Below, one piece after another: positions 18,744 through 28,083 of a stretch of DNA of 64,000 nucleotides. Location of the stretch: positions 14,795 to 78,794 of the forward strand of contig CAWKPE010000008.1 in assembly GCA_963851385.1 (NCBI GenBank), read 5' to 3'. This DNA comes from CAWEFA01 sp963851385. GTDB lineage: Bacteria > Bacteroidota > Bacteroidia > Bacteroidales > DTGW01. The notes under the pieces are model-generated. The model did no database searches. It saw only the letters and a list, made by a program, of their open reading frames with translations, and was not told where the DNA came from. The first letter of the stretch is position 1. Each line of letters starts with the position of its first letter. The position numbers were made by a program, and so were the translations under genes.

Positions 18744-19718
18744 ATGAAAAACATTGCTATTGTTGCCGGGGGCAATTCATCAGAATGGGTAATATCAGTT
18801 AAGAGTGCTGCACTGGTTTCAAAAGAAATAGATAATTCAGAGTATAAGGGTTATGTTGTACAAATTAAAGATCAGCTATGGCAGGTGTTGATTGATGGAG
18901 AAGTTAAAGCTCCTATCGATAAAAATGATTTTAGTTTTAAATTGAATAACAAAATAATTAAGTTCGATTTTGCTTTGATACTTATTCATGGCACTCCCGG
19001 AGAGGATGGTAAATTACAATCATATTTTGAACTTCTCGAAATACCTTATTCTACCTGTGGAGTTTTAGCATCAGCACTGACTTTTAACAAATATGCCTGC
19101 AAACTTTTCTTAAAAGAATATGGAATCACTACAGCAAAAGCTTTATTATTAAAAAGGGATCAGGAATGGCAAATAGAAAAAATAGTGGAAGAACTAGGAA
19201 TGCCTTGTTTTGTCAAACCAAATGAATCGGGCTCAAGCTTTGGAGTCACGAAAGTAACCGATAACAATCACCTTGAGAATGCCATCAAACATGCTCTTTC
19301 AGAAAGTAACGAAGTAATAGTAGAACAGTTTATTAATGGTACTGAAGTCACATGTGGAGTTCTCAAAACATCATCTAAAGCACTTATTTTCCCAATTACC
19401 GAAGTTGTTTCCAAGAAAGAATTTTTTGATTACGAAGCCAAATATACTCCCGGATTGTCTGACGAAATAACTCCAGCAAGAATAAATAATGAACTTGCAG
19501 AGATTGTGCGTAAAACTTCTTCCATTATTTATGATGCGTTAAATTGCCGCGGTATTGTGCGTATTGATTATATTATTTCGGATAACGAACTTTACTTTCT
19601 TGAAGTGAATACGGTTCCCGGAATGTCTGAAAATAGTATTGTCCCGAAACAAATTTGGGAAGCAGGACTTACCGTAGCAGAAGTGTACAAAATGATTATT
19701 GAAGATGTAACTAAATAA
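18744..19718 (+). CDS. ddl: D-alanine--D-alanine ligase
   Basis: ATP-grasp enzyme making the D-Ala-D-Ala dipeptide for peptidoglycan. 324 residues. N-terminal NIAIVAGGNSSEWVIS, where the E of the usual GGxSxE motif is shifted by one position; PCFVKPNESGSSFGVTKV for ATP binding; EVNTVPGMSENSIVPKQ for metal and substrate at the C-terminus. Confidence 0.94.
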   Translation: MKNIAIVAGGNSSEWVISVKSAALVSKEIDNSEYKGYVVQIKDQLWQVLIDGEVKAPIDKNDFSFKLNNKIIKFDFALILIHGTPGEDGKLQSYFELLEIPYSTCGVLASALTFNKYACKLFLKEYGITTAKALLLKRDQEWQIEKIVEELGMPCFVKPNESGSSFGVTKVTDNNHLENAIKHALSESNEVIVEQFINGTEVTCGVLKTSSKALIFPITEVVSKKEFFDYEAKYTPGLSDEITPARINNELAEIVRKTSSIIYDALNCRGIVRIDYIISDNELYFLEVNTVPGMSENSIVPKQIWEAGLTVAEVYKMIIEDVTK

Positions 19719-19743
19719 ATAACAGCCTGGAAAAGAATAAAGA

Positions 19744-20574
19744 TTAATCTAAAAATATGTCTTTTTCAATTCCGGGAAGTAATCCTAATTCATTTCCTTT
19801 TTTATATAAAAACATTATTGCTTCTCTTCCTTTTTTGCCAAGATCAATTGAATATTGATTTACATACAATTCAATATGCTTTTGGATTACATTGTCGTCA
19901 AGTTCCTGTACATGTTTTTTTATATAGTTTGTTGATTCATCAGGGTGCTGAAATGCATATTCAACACTTTTCTTTATTAATGAATTTATGGTTTTGATGT
20001 TTTCTTTTGAATAAGTGCGCTTAATAGCAATACAACCAAGCGGGATAAGATGATTAAAATTGCTTTCCCAATATTCACCAAGATCAATAATTTTCTTTAA
20101 ACCTTTTGCATGGTATGTAAACCGGCTTTCATGAATAATTAAACCGGCATCAATCTCACCTGAAAGCACAGCTTCTTCAATATGTGAAAAGAGATATTCT
20201 TTTTTATTTATAGCTTTAGGAAATGCAATTGACAATAAAAGATTTGCCGTTGTATTGAAGCCGGGTATTGCAATTTTCAGATCATTGATTTCATCAGGAT
20301 AAATCTTTTGTTTGCTTATTAGAATTGGTCCGTTGTTGCTTCCTAATGCACTTCCTGAATCAAGAAGAAGATAATTGTCAGCTATTTTTGGATAAGATGC
20401 GGCACTAATTTTGGTTATATCGAGCATTGCTTCAAATGCCATTCTGTTGAGCTCTTCTACATCAGCCATGTGGATTTGAAACTTAAATTCCCTTGTATCA
20501 ATACGTTTGTTTACAAGAGCATCAAAAATAAAAGTATCATTAGGGCAGGGAGAAAAGCCAATTTTTAAATTCAT
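19744..20574 (-). CDS. mqnD: 1,4-dihydroxy-6-naphthoate synthase (futalosine pathway)
   Basis: Acts on cyclic dehypoxanthine futalosine in the alternative menaquinone pathway. 276 residues with the family N-terminus LKIGFSPCPNDTFIFDALV and the periplasmic-binding-protein-like fold motif GSALGSNNGPILISK. The start overlaps the last base of mqnB, so the pair is translationally coupled. It provides menaquinone precursor, consistent with cytochrome bd in the same window. Confidence 0.94.
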   Translation of the reverse strand: MNLKIGFSPCPNDTFIFDALVNKRIDTREFKFQIHMADVEELNRMAFEAMLDITKISAASYPKIADNYLLLDSGSALGSNNGPILISKQKIYPDEINDLKIAIPGFNTTANLLLSIAFPKAINKKEYLFSHIEEAVLSGEIDAGLIIHESRFTYHAKGLKKIIDLGEYWESNFNHLIPLGCIAIKRTYSKENIKTINSLIKKSVEYAFQHPDESTNYIKKHVQELDDNVIQKHIELYVNQYSIDLGKKGREAIMFLYKKGNELGLLPGIEKDIFLD

Positions 20575-21269
20575 TATTTTCGTTGATCGATATCATTAAA
20601 CAACTTAGTTAATATTTCGCTTAGGTTTGTCAGGGCAAGCGGAATGTTCCAGTTTTTCACATTGCGGGGTTCAATTTTATTTGAAATAGCCCGGATTTCT
20701 ATAAAAGGTATATTCTGAAGTATGCAGACATAAAATATCCCGGCTCCTTCCATTGTTTCTAAGTCTGGTTTAAATTTGGCCCATCTTTTAGCAATATCAG
20801 TTTGATTACCAGAAGCCACATTTACTGTTAGGCCATTTGCTTTAGGCAGAGTTGCAATGGTTTTGTATTTCAAAATATCAAGCGGATTTATAAGCAATCC
20901 GCCTGAAAATGGAGTACTGTTAGGATCAACATATCCCATTTCGAATAAAGAACGTTGTTCACAATTATCATCAATTCCTAAATCGCCAAATTGTTCACGG
21001 TTAACATAAACTACAGTACCTATTTTCAAATCATCCCGAAAACTTCCAGCTATGCCAGGATTAATTACAAGATCATATTTTTCTTTGCTCAAAAGAATAG
21101 ATAACCTGTAAATAACAGAAGGCAGTCCCATTCCCGAGATCAGAAAGTCAACTTCGTTGTTTCCAATCATCCCTGAATTGAGCCATTGTCCAACTTTACG
21201 AAGATTAGTAGTTTGTTGGACAAGAAGGTTGGTTTCTTTTTCAGTTGCTGTTACAATAAGTGTTTTCAA
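20574..21269 (-). CDS. mqnB: Futalosine hydrolase
   Basis: Nucleosidase-fold enzyme that removes hypoxanthine from futalosine. 231 residues. Motifs: SGMGLPSVIYRL, INPGIAGSF, and ETMEGAGIFYVCILQ, in which the glutamates correspond to the purine-nucleosidase active site; then EIRAISNKIEPR. First gene of a two-gene minus-strand unit with mqnD. Confidence 0.92.
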   Translation of the reverse strand: MKTLIVTATEKETNLLVQQTTNLRKVGQWLNSGMIGNNEVDFLISGMGLPSVIYRLSILLSKEKYDLVINPGIAGSFRDDLKIGTVVYVNREQFGDLGIDDNCEQRSLFEMGYVDPNSTPFSGGLLINPLDILKYKTIATLPKANGLTVNVASGNQTDIAKRWAKFKPDLETMEGAGIFYVCILQNIPFIEIRAISNKIEPRNVKNWNIPLALTNLSEILTKLFNDIDQRK

Positions 21270-21395
21270 GATTTAATATTTTTAGTATTGAATTAATTTT
21301 TCATAATTAGTGATTTAAAATATTATCAACAAATTATCAGGATTTATTTTACAAAATAAGAAGTTTTTTCAGAATTTTAACACAAAGAATCTGGT

Positions 21396-21403
21396 TATCT
21401 TTG
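21396..21403 (+). promoter_or_regulatory. Candidate -7 promoter box for the PTPS/folE pair
   Basis: TATCTTTG matches the Bacteroidota -7 consensus TAnnTTTG exactly. It lies 54 bp before the PTPS start at 21458, in the divergent spacer with mqnB. Confidence 0.5.
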
Positions 21404-21457
21404 CAAAACATAATTAATTAAAAAGTTAGTTGAATTTGCTTTGCTTTTTAATATTTA

Positions 21458-21877
21458 ATGAACATGATATATTTAACTCGTCGCGAAAGGTTCAATGCTG
21501 CCCACCGCATGTTCAGACCAGAATGGTCCGATGAAAAAAATCTGGAAGTATTTGGTAAATGCTCAAACCCTTTATGGCATGGACATAATTATGTTCTTTA
21601 TGTTACTGTGAAAGGTGAATTAAATCCTGAAACAGGTTGTTTGGTAAATTTAACCAAACTTAGTCAAATTATCCGTAATGAGATAATTGATAAAGTTGAT
21701 CATAAAAACATCAACCTTGAGGTCAACTTTATGCAGGGTAAAATTGTTTCTTCCGAAAATCTTACAATTGGTATCTGGGATCAATTAGAACCTTTCATAA
21801 ATAAGTTGGGAATAAAATTGCATTGTATTAAAATTGAAGAAACTGAAAATAATTTTGTCGAATATTTTGGTAATTAA
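21458..21877 (+). CDS. 6-pyruvoyl-tetrahydropterin synthase / QueD family protein
   Basis: 139 residues. The zinc ligands are in FNAAHRM and WHGHNYVL, and the catalytic cysteine in KCSNPLWHGHNY. This spacing resembles eukaryotic PTPS (CSNPxGHGHNY) more than classical QueD. DHKNINLEV supplies the catalytic Asp-His pair. The adjacent folE makes its substrate, dihydroneopterin triphosphate, 10 bp downstream. The product could feed queuosine or a tetrahydrobiopterin-like cofactor; the sequence does not decide. Confidence 0.88.
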   Translation: MNMIYLTRRERFNAAHRMFRPEWSDEKNLEVFGKCSNPLWHGHNYVLYVTVKGELNPETGCLVNLTKLSQIIRNEIIDKVDHKNINLEVNFMQGKIVSSENLTIGIWDQLEPFINKLGIKLHCIKIEETENNFVEYFGN

Positions 21878-21887
21878 TAATTGACTT

Positions 21888-22529
21888 ATGGAACAGATAT
21901 ATGTTAAAGGAACTGGTATTGTCGATGATGATAATTATGCTAAAATTGAACGTTTCAATAAAGAGAAAACGGAAAGACTTACTGAAATTTATAAAGAAAT
22001 CTTATCAATAATAGAACCAACACCTGATCGCGAAGGCGTTAAAAATACTCCATTACGTGTTGCAAAATCATTACAATTTCTTACTCATGGTTACAATATC
22101 GATCCTAATAAAATGCTTGAATCGGCCACTTTTGTTGAAGATTATAAGCAAATGGTAATTGTAAAAGACATTGAAATATACTCGCTTTGCGAACATCACA
22201 TGGTCCCTTTTTTCGGAAAGGCACATATAGCTTACATCCCAAATGGTAAAATTACCGGTTTGAGTAAAATTGCAAGAGTTGCTGATGCATTTTCACGAAG
22301 ACTGCAATTGCAGGAACGCTTGACCATGCAGATTCGCGATTGTATTCAGGAAAGTCTTTGTCCGATGGGTGTGGCCGTTGTTATAGAAGCTCATCATTTA
22401 TGCATGATGATGCGTGGAATTCAGAAACAAAACTCTGTTACAACTACATCTGCTTTTACTGGTGTTTTCTTAAAAGAGACAAAAACAAGGGAGGAATTTA
22501 TACATTTGATTGGAACAACGTTGCATTAA
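21888..22529 (+). CDS. folE: GTP cyclohydrolase I
   Basis: Converts GTP to dihydroneopterin triphosphate. 213 residues. Zinc ligands and active site in SLCEHHMVPFFGKAHIAYIP; ITGLSKIARVADAFSRRLQ; EAHHLCMMMRGIQKQ with the second zinc cysteine. It follows the PTPS gene in the same operon, making a two-step pterin branch. Confidence 0.96.
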   Translation: MEQIYVKGTGIVDDDNYAKIERFNKEKTERLTEIYKEILSIIEPTPDREGVKNTPLRVAKSLQFLTHGYNIDPNKMLESATFVEDYKQMVIVKDIEIYSLCEHHMVPFFGKAHIAYIPNGKITGLSKIARVADAFSRRLQLQERLTMQIRDCIQESLCPMGVAVVIEAHHLCMMMRGIQKQNSVTTTSAFTGVFLKETKTREEFIHLIGTTLH

Positions 22530-22550
22530 AAAAAATGCCCATCCCCGGCC

Positions 22551-22569
22551 CTTCCCGAAGGGAAGGGAG
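22551..22569. repeat. GC-rich hairpin after folE
   Basis: CCCTTCCC and GGGAAGGG flank a GAA loop: a perfect 8-bp stem 22 bp after the folE stop, without a T-tract. A related stretch (TTCCCCTTTGGGGAAGG) lies just upstream of the next gene. The remaining 22570-22785 holds no gene I can support. Confidence 0.6.
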
Positions 22570-22822
22570 ATTGCTTAGAATATAGATTAATAAAATATCG
22601 AATATCGAACAAGGAATTATGAAATATGAAGAAATTTATTTACTTCCTAATTCAACATTCTATGTTCCTTGTTCATCATTCATATTTTTATTATGTTAGC
22701 GTCAATAATCCTAAAAGAAGGTAAGTAAATGTTTCAGTAATGTATTTTTTCTGGAATAATTTTAATGATTAGAATTTATTATTTTTTCTTTCCCCTTTGG
22801 GGAAGGTTATGATGGGGCTCTT

Positions 22823-23767
22823 ATGAAAATCGTTTTTCTTGATACAAAAACAATGGGCTTTGTTCCCAATCTCGATATTTTAAATTCATTGGGTGAAGTA
22901 ACTTATTATCCTGTTACGGCACCTGCTGAAACTATTGCCCGTTTGATGGATGCCGATATTGCTATTACCTGTAAGGTTGTAATTGATAAACCGGTGATAG
23001 ATAAAATTTCATCTTTAAAACTTATTTGTGTTGCAGCAACAGGTTTAAATAATATAGATTGGGAATATGCCAGACAGAAAGGCATCGAAGTCAAAAATGT
23101 GGCTGCCTACTCAACGAACAGCGTTGCGCAGGCAACATTTTCTTTGATACTTGCACTTTTAAATCATATTGAATATTACGATAATTATGTCAAATCCGGC
23201 AGTTATTCTTCAAATGATATGTTCACACACATGGGAAGGACAATTCTGGAACTAAATGGAAAAGAATTTGGAATAATTGGTCTGGGTACGATTGGTAAAC
23301 GTGTAGCAGAAATTGCAAAAGCTTTTGGTTGCAATATAATTTATTATTCTACCAGTGAAAAGAACGATAATAAAGAATACAAGCGGGTTAATCTTGATTA
23401 TCTTTTATCAAACTCAGAATTCATTTCTATCCATGCTCCTCTAAATGAAGCTACACGTAATCTGATTAATTACGAAAAATTAATGCTGATGAAACCTTCA
23501 GCAATTATTATTAACACCGGCAGGGGAGGTGTTATTGATGAAGCAGCGCTTGCAAGAGCTTTAGATGAAGATTTGATTGCCGGTGCCGGATTAGATGTAT
23601 TTTCTAAAGAACCAATAGAATCAAATAATCCTTTGCTCCATATCAAAAACAAAGAAAAAATCATTTTTTCGCCTCACAGTGCCTGGACAAGTATTGAAGC
23701 CAGGAAGCTATTAATTGAAAAAATTGCAGTTAATATAAAAGAATTCATCAGAAGTTATAAAAGATAA
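22823..23767 (+). CDS. D-isomer-specific 2-hydroxyacid dehydrogenase
   Basis: 314 residues, glycerate-dehydrogenase-like. NAD-binding motif GIIGLGTIGKRVAEIAKAFG; INTGRGGVIDEAAL; catalytic His in FSPHSAWTSIEA, where most relatives have PHIAWAS. The substrate cannot be fixed from sequence; hydroxypyruvate or glycerate is the usual annotation. Confidence 0.88.
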   Translation: MKIVFLDTKTMGFVPNLDILNSLGEVTYYPVTAPAETIARLMDADIAITCKVVIDKPVIDKISSLKLICVAATGLNNIDWEYARQKGIEVKNVAAYSTNSVAQATFSLILALLNHIEYYDNYVKSGSYSSNDMFTHMGRTILELNGKEFGIIGLGTIGKRVAEIAKAFGCNIIYYSTSEKNDNKEYKRVNLDYLLSNSEFISIHAPLNEATRNLINYEKLMLMKPSAIIINTGRGGVIDEAALARALDEDLIAGAGLDVFSKEPIESNNPLLHIKNKEKIIFSPHSAWTSIEARKLLIEKIAVNIKEFIRSYKR

Positions 23768-23868
23768 TTCAAGTATCGTTTAATTCAAATAAGATTCATT
23801 GTAAGTAATGCTTCGACAAGAGTTCGACTAAACTCACGCCGAAGTCTCAGCCTGATCCAATTAAATAG

Positions 23869-23896
23869 TCACCCTGAGCATGTCGAAGGGTGACTA
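23869..23896. repeat. REP-like palindrome
   Basis: GTCACCCT and AGGGTGAC form an 8-bp perfect stem around GAGCATGTCGA. A degenerate relative (CTGAGC...GCCGAAGG) lies at about 54.27-54.31 kb. The surrounding 23768-24035 has no gene. Confidence 0.6.
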
Positions 23897-23971
23897 AATG
23901 ATTTACGATATTAAAAACTCTTCAGGCATTTAATCTTCAAATTGTTTCATAAATATTTTTACTTCATTTCA

Positions 23972-24004
23972 TTGCATTTCCGCTAATAGTTTCATATAAT
24001 TTTG
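23972..24004 (+). promoter_or_regulatory. Candidate promoter for the Memo-AMMECR1 gene
   Basis: TTGC at 23972 and TAATTTTG at 23997-24004 match the Bacteroidota -33 and -7 elements with a 21-bp gap, 32 bp before the start codon. Confidence 0.45.
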
Positions 24005-24035
24005 TAATTTGAACTACCTTTAATAATATATTAAT

Positions 24036-25553
24036 ATGAAAACTATTCCAGTTCGGATGTTTTTATTGCTTTCAATTATGTTATTTTCTTGTGTTGAATG
24101 CACATCAAATACCGGCAAAAAAAACATGAATAAACAAGTCGATCGTCAGCCTGCAGTGGCTGGTAAATTTTATCCCGGAGATAAAAGTGCTTTGGAAGAT
24201 AGTCTTAAGGAAATGTTTAAAAGAGCTAAATCTAAAGAAACTCCAAATCCAGTGCTGGCAATAATTTGCCCTCATGCCGGTTATGTTTTTTCTGGTGTCG
24301 TGGCTGCTTCATCATACATGCAGATTGAGAAAAAGCATTATAAAAATATTTTTGTTATTGGTTCCAGCCACCATGCCTTGTATGATGGAGCTTCAATTTG
24401 TGAGTTTGATCATTATATAACTCCTTTAGGAAAAGTAAAAGTTGACAAAGAACTTGCAGAGAAACTAATAAAATCAAATACTTGTTTTGTTCAAAACTTT
24501 GATGCGGATACAGTCGAACATTCTATTGAAGTACAATTACCATTTTTACAATATATATTGGGAGATGATATTAATCTTGTACCTGTGTTGCTTGGAACTC
24601 AATCAGAGAAAGGCTGTCAGGAAATTGCAAAAGCTTTAAAGCCCTATTTCAATAGCGATAATCTCTTCGTGATAAGTACTGATTTATCTCATTATCCTGG
24701 TTACTATGATGCTCAAACAAGCGATAAACTTGTTACAGAAGCTGTAATGACCAATTCTCCTGAAAAATTTCTTAAAACGTTGCATCAATTGGAATCATCA
24801 GGGATACCAAATCTTCAAACTGCAATGTGCGGCTGGACTTCTGTACTTACTCTGTTAAATATTACAAAGGACATTCCTGATTTAACCTTCACATCAGTAT
24901 TGCTTAGAAATTCTGGAGATACAAAATTCGGAAATAAATCAGAAGTCGTAGGATATTGCGCAATTGCTATTAGTCAAAAGATAGAACAAACAACTAATAA
25001 TAAGGATGACTTTTTAGCTCCGGATGAAAAAAAGAAATTGCTGCAAATAGCACGTGATGTCATAAAAAGTTATATTACTACCAGGAAAACTCCTGAAATC
25101 GACAGTAAAGATTTGACAAATGGGCTACTTCAACCTTGCGGTGCTTTTGTAACATTAAGAGAAAATGGTGAACTCAGAGGTTGTATAGGAAGTTTTTCTG
25201 CTGAAAAACCCTTGTACAAAACTGTTCAGGATATGGCTATTTCATCATCCACCAGTGATTATCGCTTCAGTCCGGTTACCGGTGATGAAATAGATAAACT
25301 GAAAATTGAAATTTCGGTTCTTACCCCATTGAAAAAAATTATATCTATTGATGAAATTGTTTTGGGTAAAAACGGAATTTATATAAAGAAAGGTGCAAAC
25401 AGTGGAACTTTTTTGCCACAGGTTGCTTCAGAGACTAAATGGACAAAGGAAGAATTTCTTGGTCATTGTGCCCGCGACAAAGCCGGTTTGGATTGGAATG
25501 GATGGAAAGATGCCGACATCTATACATACGAAGCAATAGTATTTGGGGAATAG
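24036..25553 (+). CDS. Memo-AMMECR1 fusion lipoprotein (AmmeMemoRadiSam system proteins B and A)
   Basis: 505 residues. A signal with lipobox-like LLSIMLFSC (Cys19) predicts lipidation. Residues about 35-320 are a Memo domain (PAVAGKFYPGD, CPHAGYVFSG, GSSHHALYDG, DLSHYPGY). Residues about 330-505 are an AMMECR1 domain (GAFVTLRENGELRGCIGSF, SSTSDYRFSPVT). In many prokaryotes these two domains occur with a radical SAM enzyme, as here 2.5 kb downstream. The function of the system is unknown. The lipoprotein signal implies a location outside the cytoplasm, which is odd for proteins thought to act with a radical SAM enzyme. Confidence 0.92.
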   Translation: MKTIPVRMFLLLSIMLFSCVECTSNTGKKNMNKQVDRQPAVAGKFYPGDKSALEDSLKEMFKRAKSKETPNPVLAIICPHAGYVFSGVVAASSYMQIEKKHYKNIFVIGSSHHALYDGASICEFDHYITPLGKVKVDKELAEKLIKSNTCFVQNFDADTVEHSIEVQLPFLQYILGDDINLVPVLLGTQSEKGCQEIAKALKPYFNSDNLFVISTDLSHYPGYYDAQTSDKLVTEAVMTNSPEKFLKTLHQLESSGIPNLQTAMCGWTSVLTLLNITKDIPDLTFTSVLLRNSGDTKFGNKSEVVGYCAIAISQKIEQTTNNKDDFLAPDEKKKLLQIARDVIKSYITTRKTPEIDSKDLTNGLLQPCGAFVTLRENGELRGCIGSFSAEKPLYKTVQDMAISSSTSDYRFSPVTGDEIDKLKIEISVLTPLKKIISIDEIVLGKNGIYIKKGANSGTFLPQVASETKWTKEEFLGHCARDKAGLDWNGWKDADIYTYEAIVFGE

Positions 25554-25670
25554 GATTTATTGAAGATTTTTTTGAAATTTTTCAATAATTAATTGAATAA
25601 ATCAAACCTCCGTGAGGTTTAACTTTTGATATATTGCTACAATGAGACTGTCTAAAACAGATTGAATTTT

Positions 25671-25790
25671 GTTCACGCAAAGACAGCGAAGAAAAAAAGT
25701 AAAGTTCGCAAAGTAAAGATTTCAATTAAATTACTCTTTGCGTTCTTTGTGAAAAACTTAGCGTTCTTTGCGTGAAATTGTTCCTTTAGG
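25671..25790. repeat. CGCAAAG-type inverted intergenic repeat, copy 2
   Basis: Left arm TTCACGCAAAGACAGCGAAG, right arm TTAGCGTTCTTTGCGTGAAA; the outermost 12 bases are inverse complements. Internal GCAAAG and CTTTGCG words repeat. No gene is supported in 25554-25940. Confidence 0.75.
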
Positions 25791-25946
25791 CAACCTCAAT
25801 CGACGTGGATTGCAACTTACCATGAAATAATAATAAAGTTAAAAGCCGTAACTAGATTTAATCTAATATTGAGTTTGTTTAGAATGTATAATATGTCGTC
25901 ATTTCCTGTTGATATTCTTATCCAATGGATTTGTGACTTGAAAAAA

Positions 25947-28064
25947 ATGAAAAAAACTTTTAAAATATTTTTTCCGTTAATCGTCTTAGGATTTAGCACA
26001 AGTATTATCCAGGTAATAATGCTCAGGGAATTTGTTAGCGTGTTTTATAGCAACGAAATTATTTTTGGGATAATACTGGCATTTTGGATGACTCTTACTG
26101 GTCTTGGTGCGTGGTTAGGCAATAATAAAATTCAATCTCTTTATCCTAAAAAAACACTTTTTTTCATGTTCCTGCTTTTAGGTTTATTGCCATTATTACT
26201 TGTATTTCTTCTAAACTATTTAAAGCACATTTTTTTTCAACCTGGAGTTTTGGTTGGCTTTTGGCAATTGCTCCCAATAATTGTTGTAGTGCTTGCTCCA
26301 ATATGTTTATTATCAGGAAATATTTTTAAAATAATCACCAAAAGCACATTTCAAAATAATGACTCGAATAGTGGTAGTAAAATGTATTCTCTCGAATCAG
26401 TCGGAAGCATTGTCGGCGGTTTGGTCGTGAGTTTGATAATGATTCTTTGGTTACATACTATGCAATCTCTGGCAATTGTATTTATTATAAACCTGATGGT
26501 AGTGGTAGTATGTTTTTCAAACAGAAGATTACTTTTCAAGATATCGATAATATTGTCAGGTTTAGCCGTTCTATCATTTTTCTTTATTTATAATGTCGAT
26601 TTAAAAGTCAGGCAATTTCTTTATCCTGACCAGAAAATAATAGTAACACATGAAACACCTTATGGCAATTTAACTTTCACAGAAAGCAATACTCAAATAA
26701 ATGTATTTGAAAATCTTGCTCTTTTATTTACAACTGAAAATACAATAACCAATGAAGAAACTGCTCATTTTCCAATGCTTCAGTATTCAAAACCTATTAA
26801 AGTACTTTTAATTGGAGGTGGAATATCAGGTGTTGCAAGTCAAATATTGAAGTATTCAACTGTTCAAAAATTAGTATATGTAGAACCAAATCCATGGCTG
26901 ATTCATTATGCTCTGAAGCATTTAAAACTTCCTGCTGATAATCGTTTGAAAGTTTATTACCATGACGGCAGAAATTTTCTGGCAAACGATTCTTCAAAAT
27001 ACAATGTTATTATTATTGCATTGCCTGAGCCATCTACACTGCAATTAAACCGTTATTATACAAAGGAATTTGTAAAAATTCTGAAATTACATTCTGTCTC
27101 AAACGCAATTATTAGTTTCAGCCTGAATTCATCTGAGAATTATATGAATTTCGAGAATAGGATGATTCATTCTGTGCTTTACAATACCTTAAAAACCAGT
27201 TTCTCAAATGTTATTGTACTACCGGGAGAAAAAGATTATTTTCTCGCCTCAGATAATAATTTGTCGAGCGAAATAAGTCTTTTATATAGCAAACGAAAAA
27301 TAGTGAATCAATATGTTAATCCAGGTTTTATTGATGATCGCTCATTGGAGGAACGAAGCCGGTCAATTCAACGGAATCTGATAATTCATGCACCCGTAAA
27401 TACCGATTTAAAACCAATAGCAACTTCTGTTCAAACTGCTTTGTTTTTTAGCCAGTTTAAAATCAACAATATCTTATTGATAGTTATTGTAATTGTTTTA
27501 TTATTAATTCCAGTTATTAAACTAAACAGCATTTCATTTTGCATGTACGTTACCGGATTAACAGCATCAGCTCTTGAAATGTTGGTATTACTGGTTTTTC
27601 AAATTATGTTCGGCTATTTATATGCCGCAGCAGGAATAATCTTTGCGATATTCATGACTGGTTTGGCAATTGGATCATGGATTGGTCTTCCGGCTGGTAA
27701 TGAATTAAGCAAAATAAATATTTTACAGTTAGTAATGGTTATTTTGGCTTTTTTTATACCATTATTTTTAACAGTTTTTGTTAAAATCAACTTAAATATA
27801 ATAACCTACCCGGCACTTTTCGTTCTTATCTTTACACCGGCTTTAGTGACAGGATTTCAATTTTCAATTATACTTAAAAAAGTGGGGAATGAAAAACCTG
27901 GATTTACAGGATATTTATATGGTGCCGACTTGATAGGTTCGGCATTTGGCTTGTTGGTTGTTTCAACTTTATTATTGCCATTATTAGGTATGTTTTTAAC
28001 AGCAACAGCTTTGGCAGTTATTAATATTGTTGGAATAGCTGTTCTTAGATTATCAAAACAATGA
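25947..28064 (+). CDS. Spermidine-synthase-like methyltransferase-fold protein fused to membrane domains
   Basis: About 705 residues. The N-terminal half has about seven membrane helices. The middle is a SpeE/SAM-methyltransferase-like Rossmann domain (VLLIGGGISGVASQILKY, VYVEPNPW, YYHDGRNFL). The C-terminal third again has about six helices. Such fused proteins are often annotated spermidine synthase, but polyamine synthesis is not proven. It sits between the Memo-AMMECR1 gene and the radical SAM gene, on the same strand and 20 bp before the latter, so it is a probable partner. I start at the ATG at 25947; an upstream extension lacks a membrane start. Confidence 0.82.
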   Translation: MKKTFKIFFPLIVLGFSTSIIQVIMLREFVSVFYSNEIIFGIILAFWMTLTGLGAWLGNNKIQSLYPKKTLFFMFLLLGLLPLLLVFLLNYLKHIFFQPGVLVGFWQLLPIIVVVLAPICLLSGNIFKIITKSTFQNNDSNSGSKMYSLESVGSIVGGLVVSLIMILWLHTMQSLAIVFIINLMVVVVCFSNRRLLFKISIILSGLAVLSFFFIYNVDLKVRQFLYPDQKIIVTHETPYGNLTFTESNTQINVFENLALLFTTENTITNEETAHFPMLQYSKPIKVLLIGGGISGVASQILKYSTVQKLVYVEPNPWLIHYALKHLKLPADNRLKVYYHDGRNFLANDSSKYNVIIIALPEPSTLQLNRYYTKEFVKILKLHSVSNAIISFSLNSSENYMNFENRMIHSVLYNTLKTSFSNVIVLPGEKDYFLASDNNLSSEISLLYSKRKIVNQYVNPGFIDDRSLEERSRSIQRNLIIHAPVNTDLKPIATSVQTALFFSQFKINNILLIVIVIVLLLIPVIKLNSISFCMYVTGLTASALEMLVLLVFQIMFGYLYAAAGIIFAIFMTGLAIGSWIGLPAGNELSKINILQLVMVILAFFIPLFLTVFVKINLNIITYPALFVLIFTPALVTGFQFSIILKKVGNEKPGFTGYLYGADLIGSAFGLLVVSTLLLPLLGMFLTATALAVINIVGIAVLRLSKQ

Positions 28065-28083
28065 TAAAGAAGTAAAGAAATTA

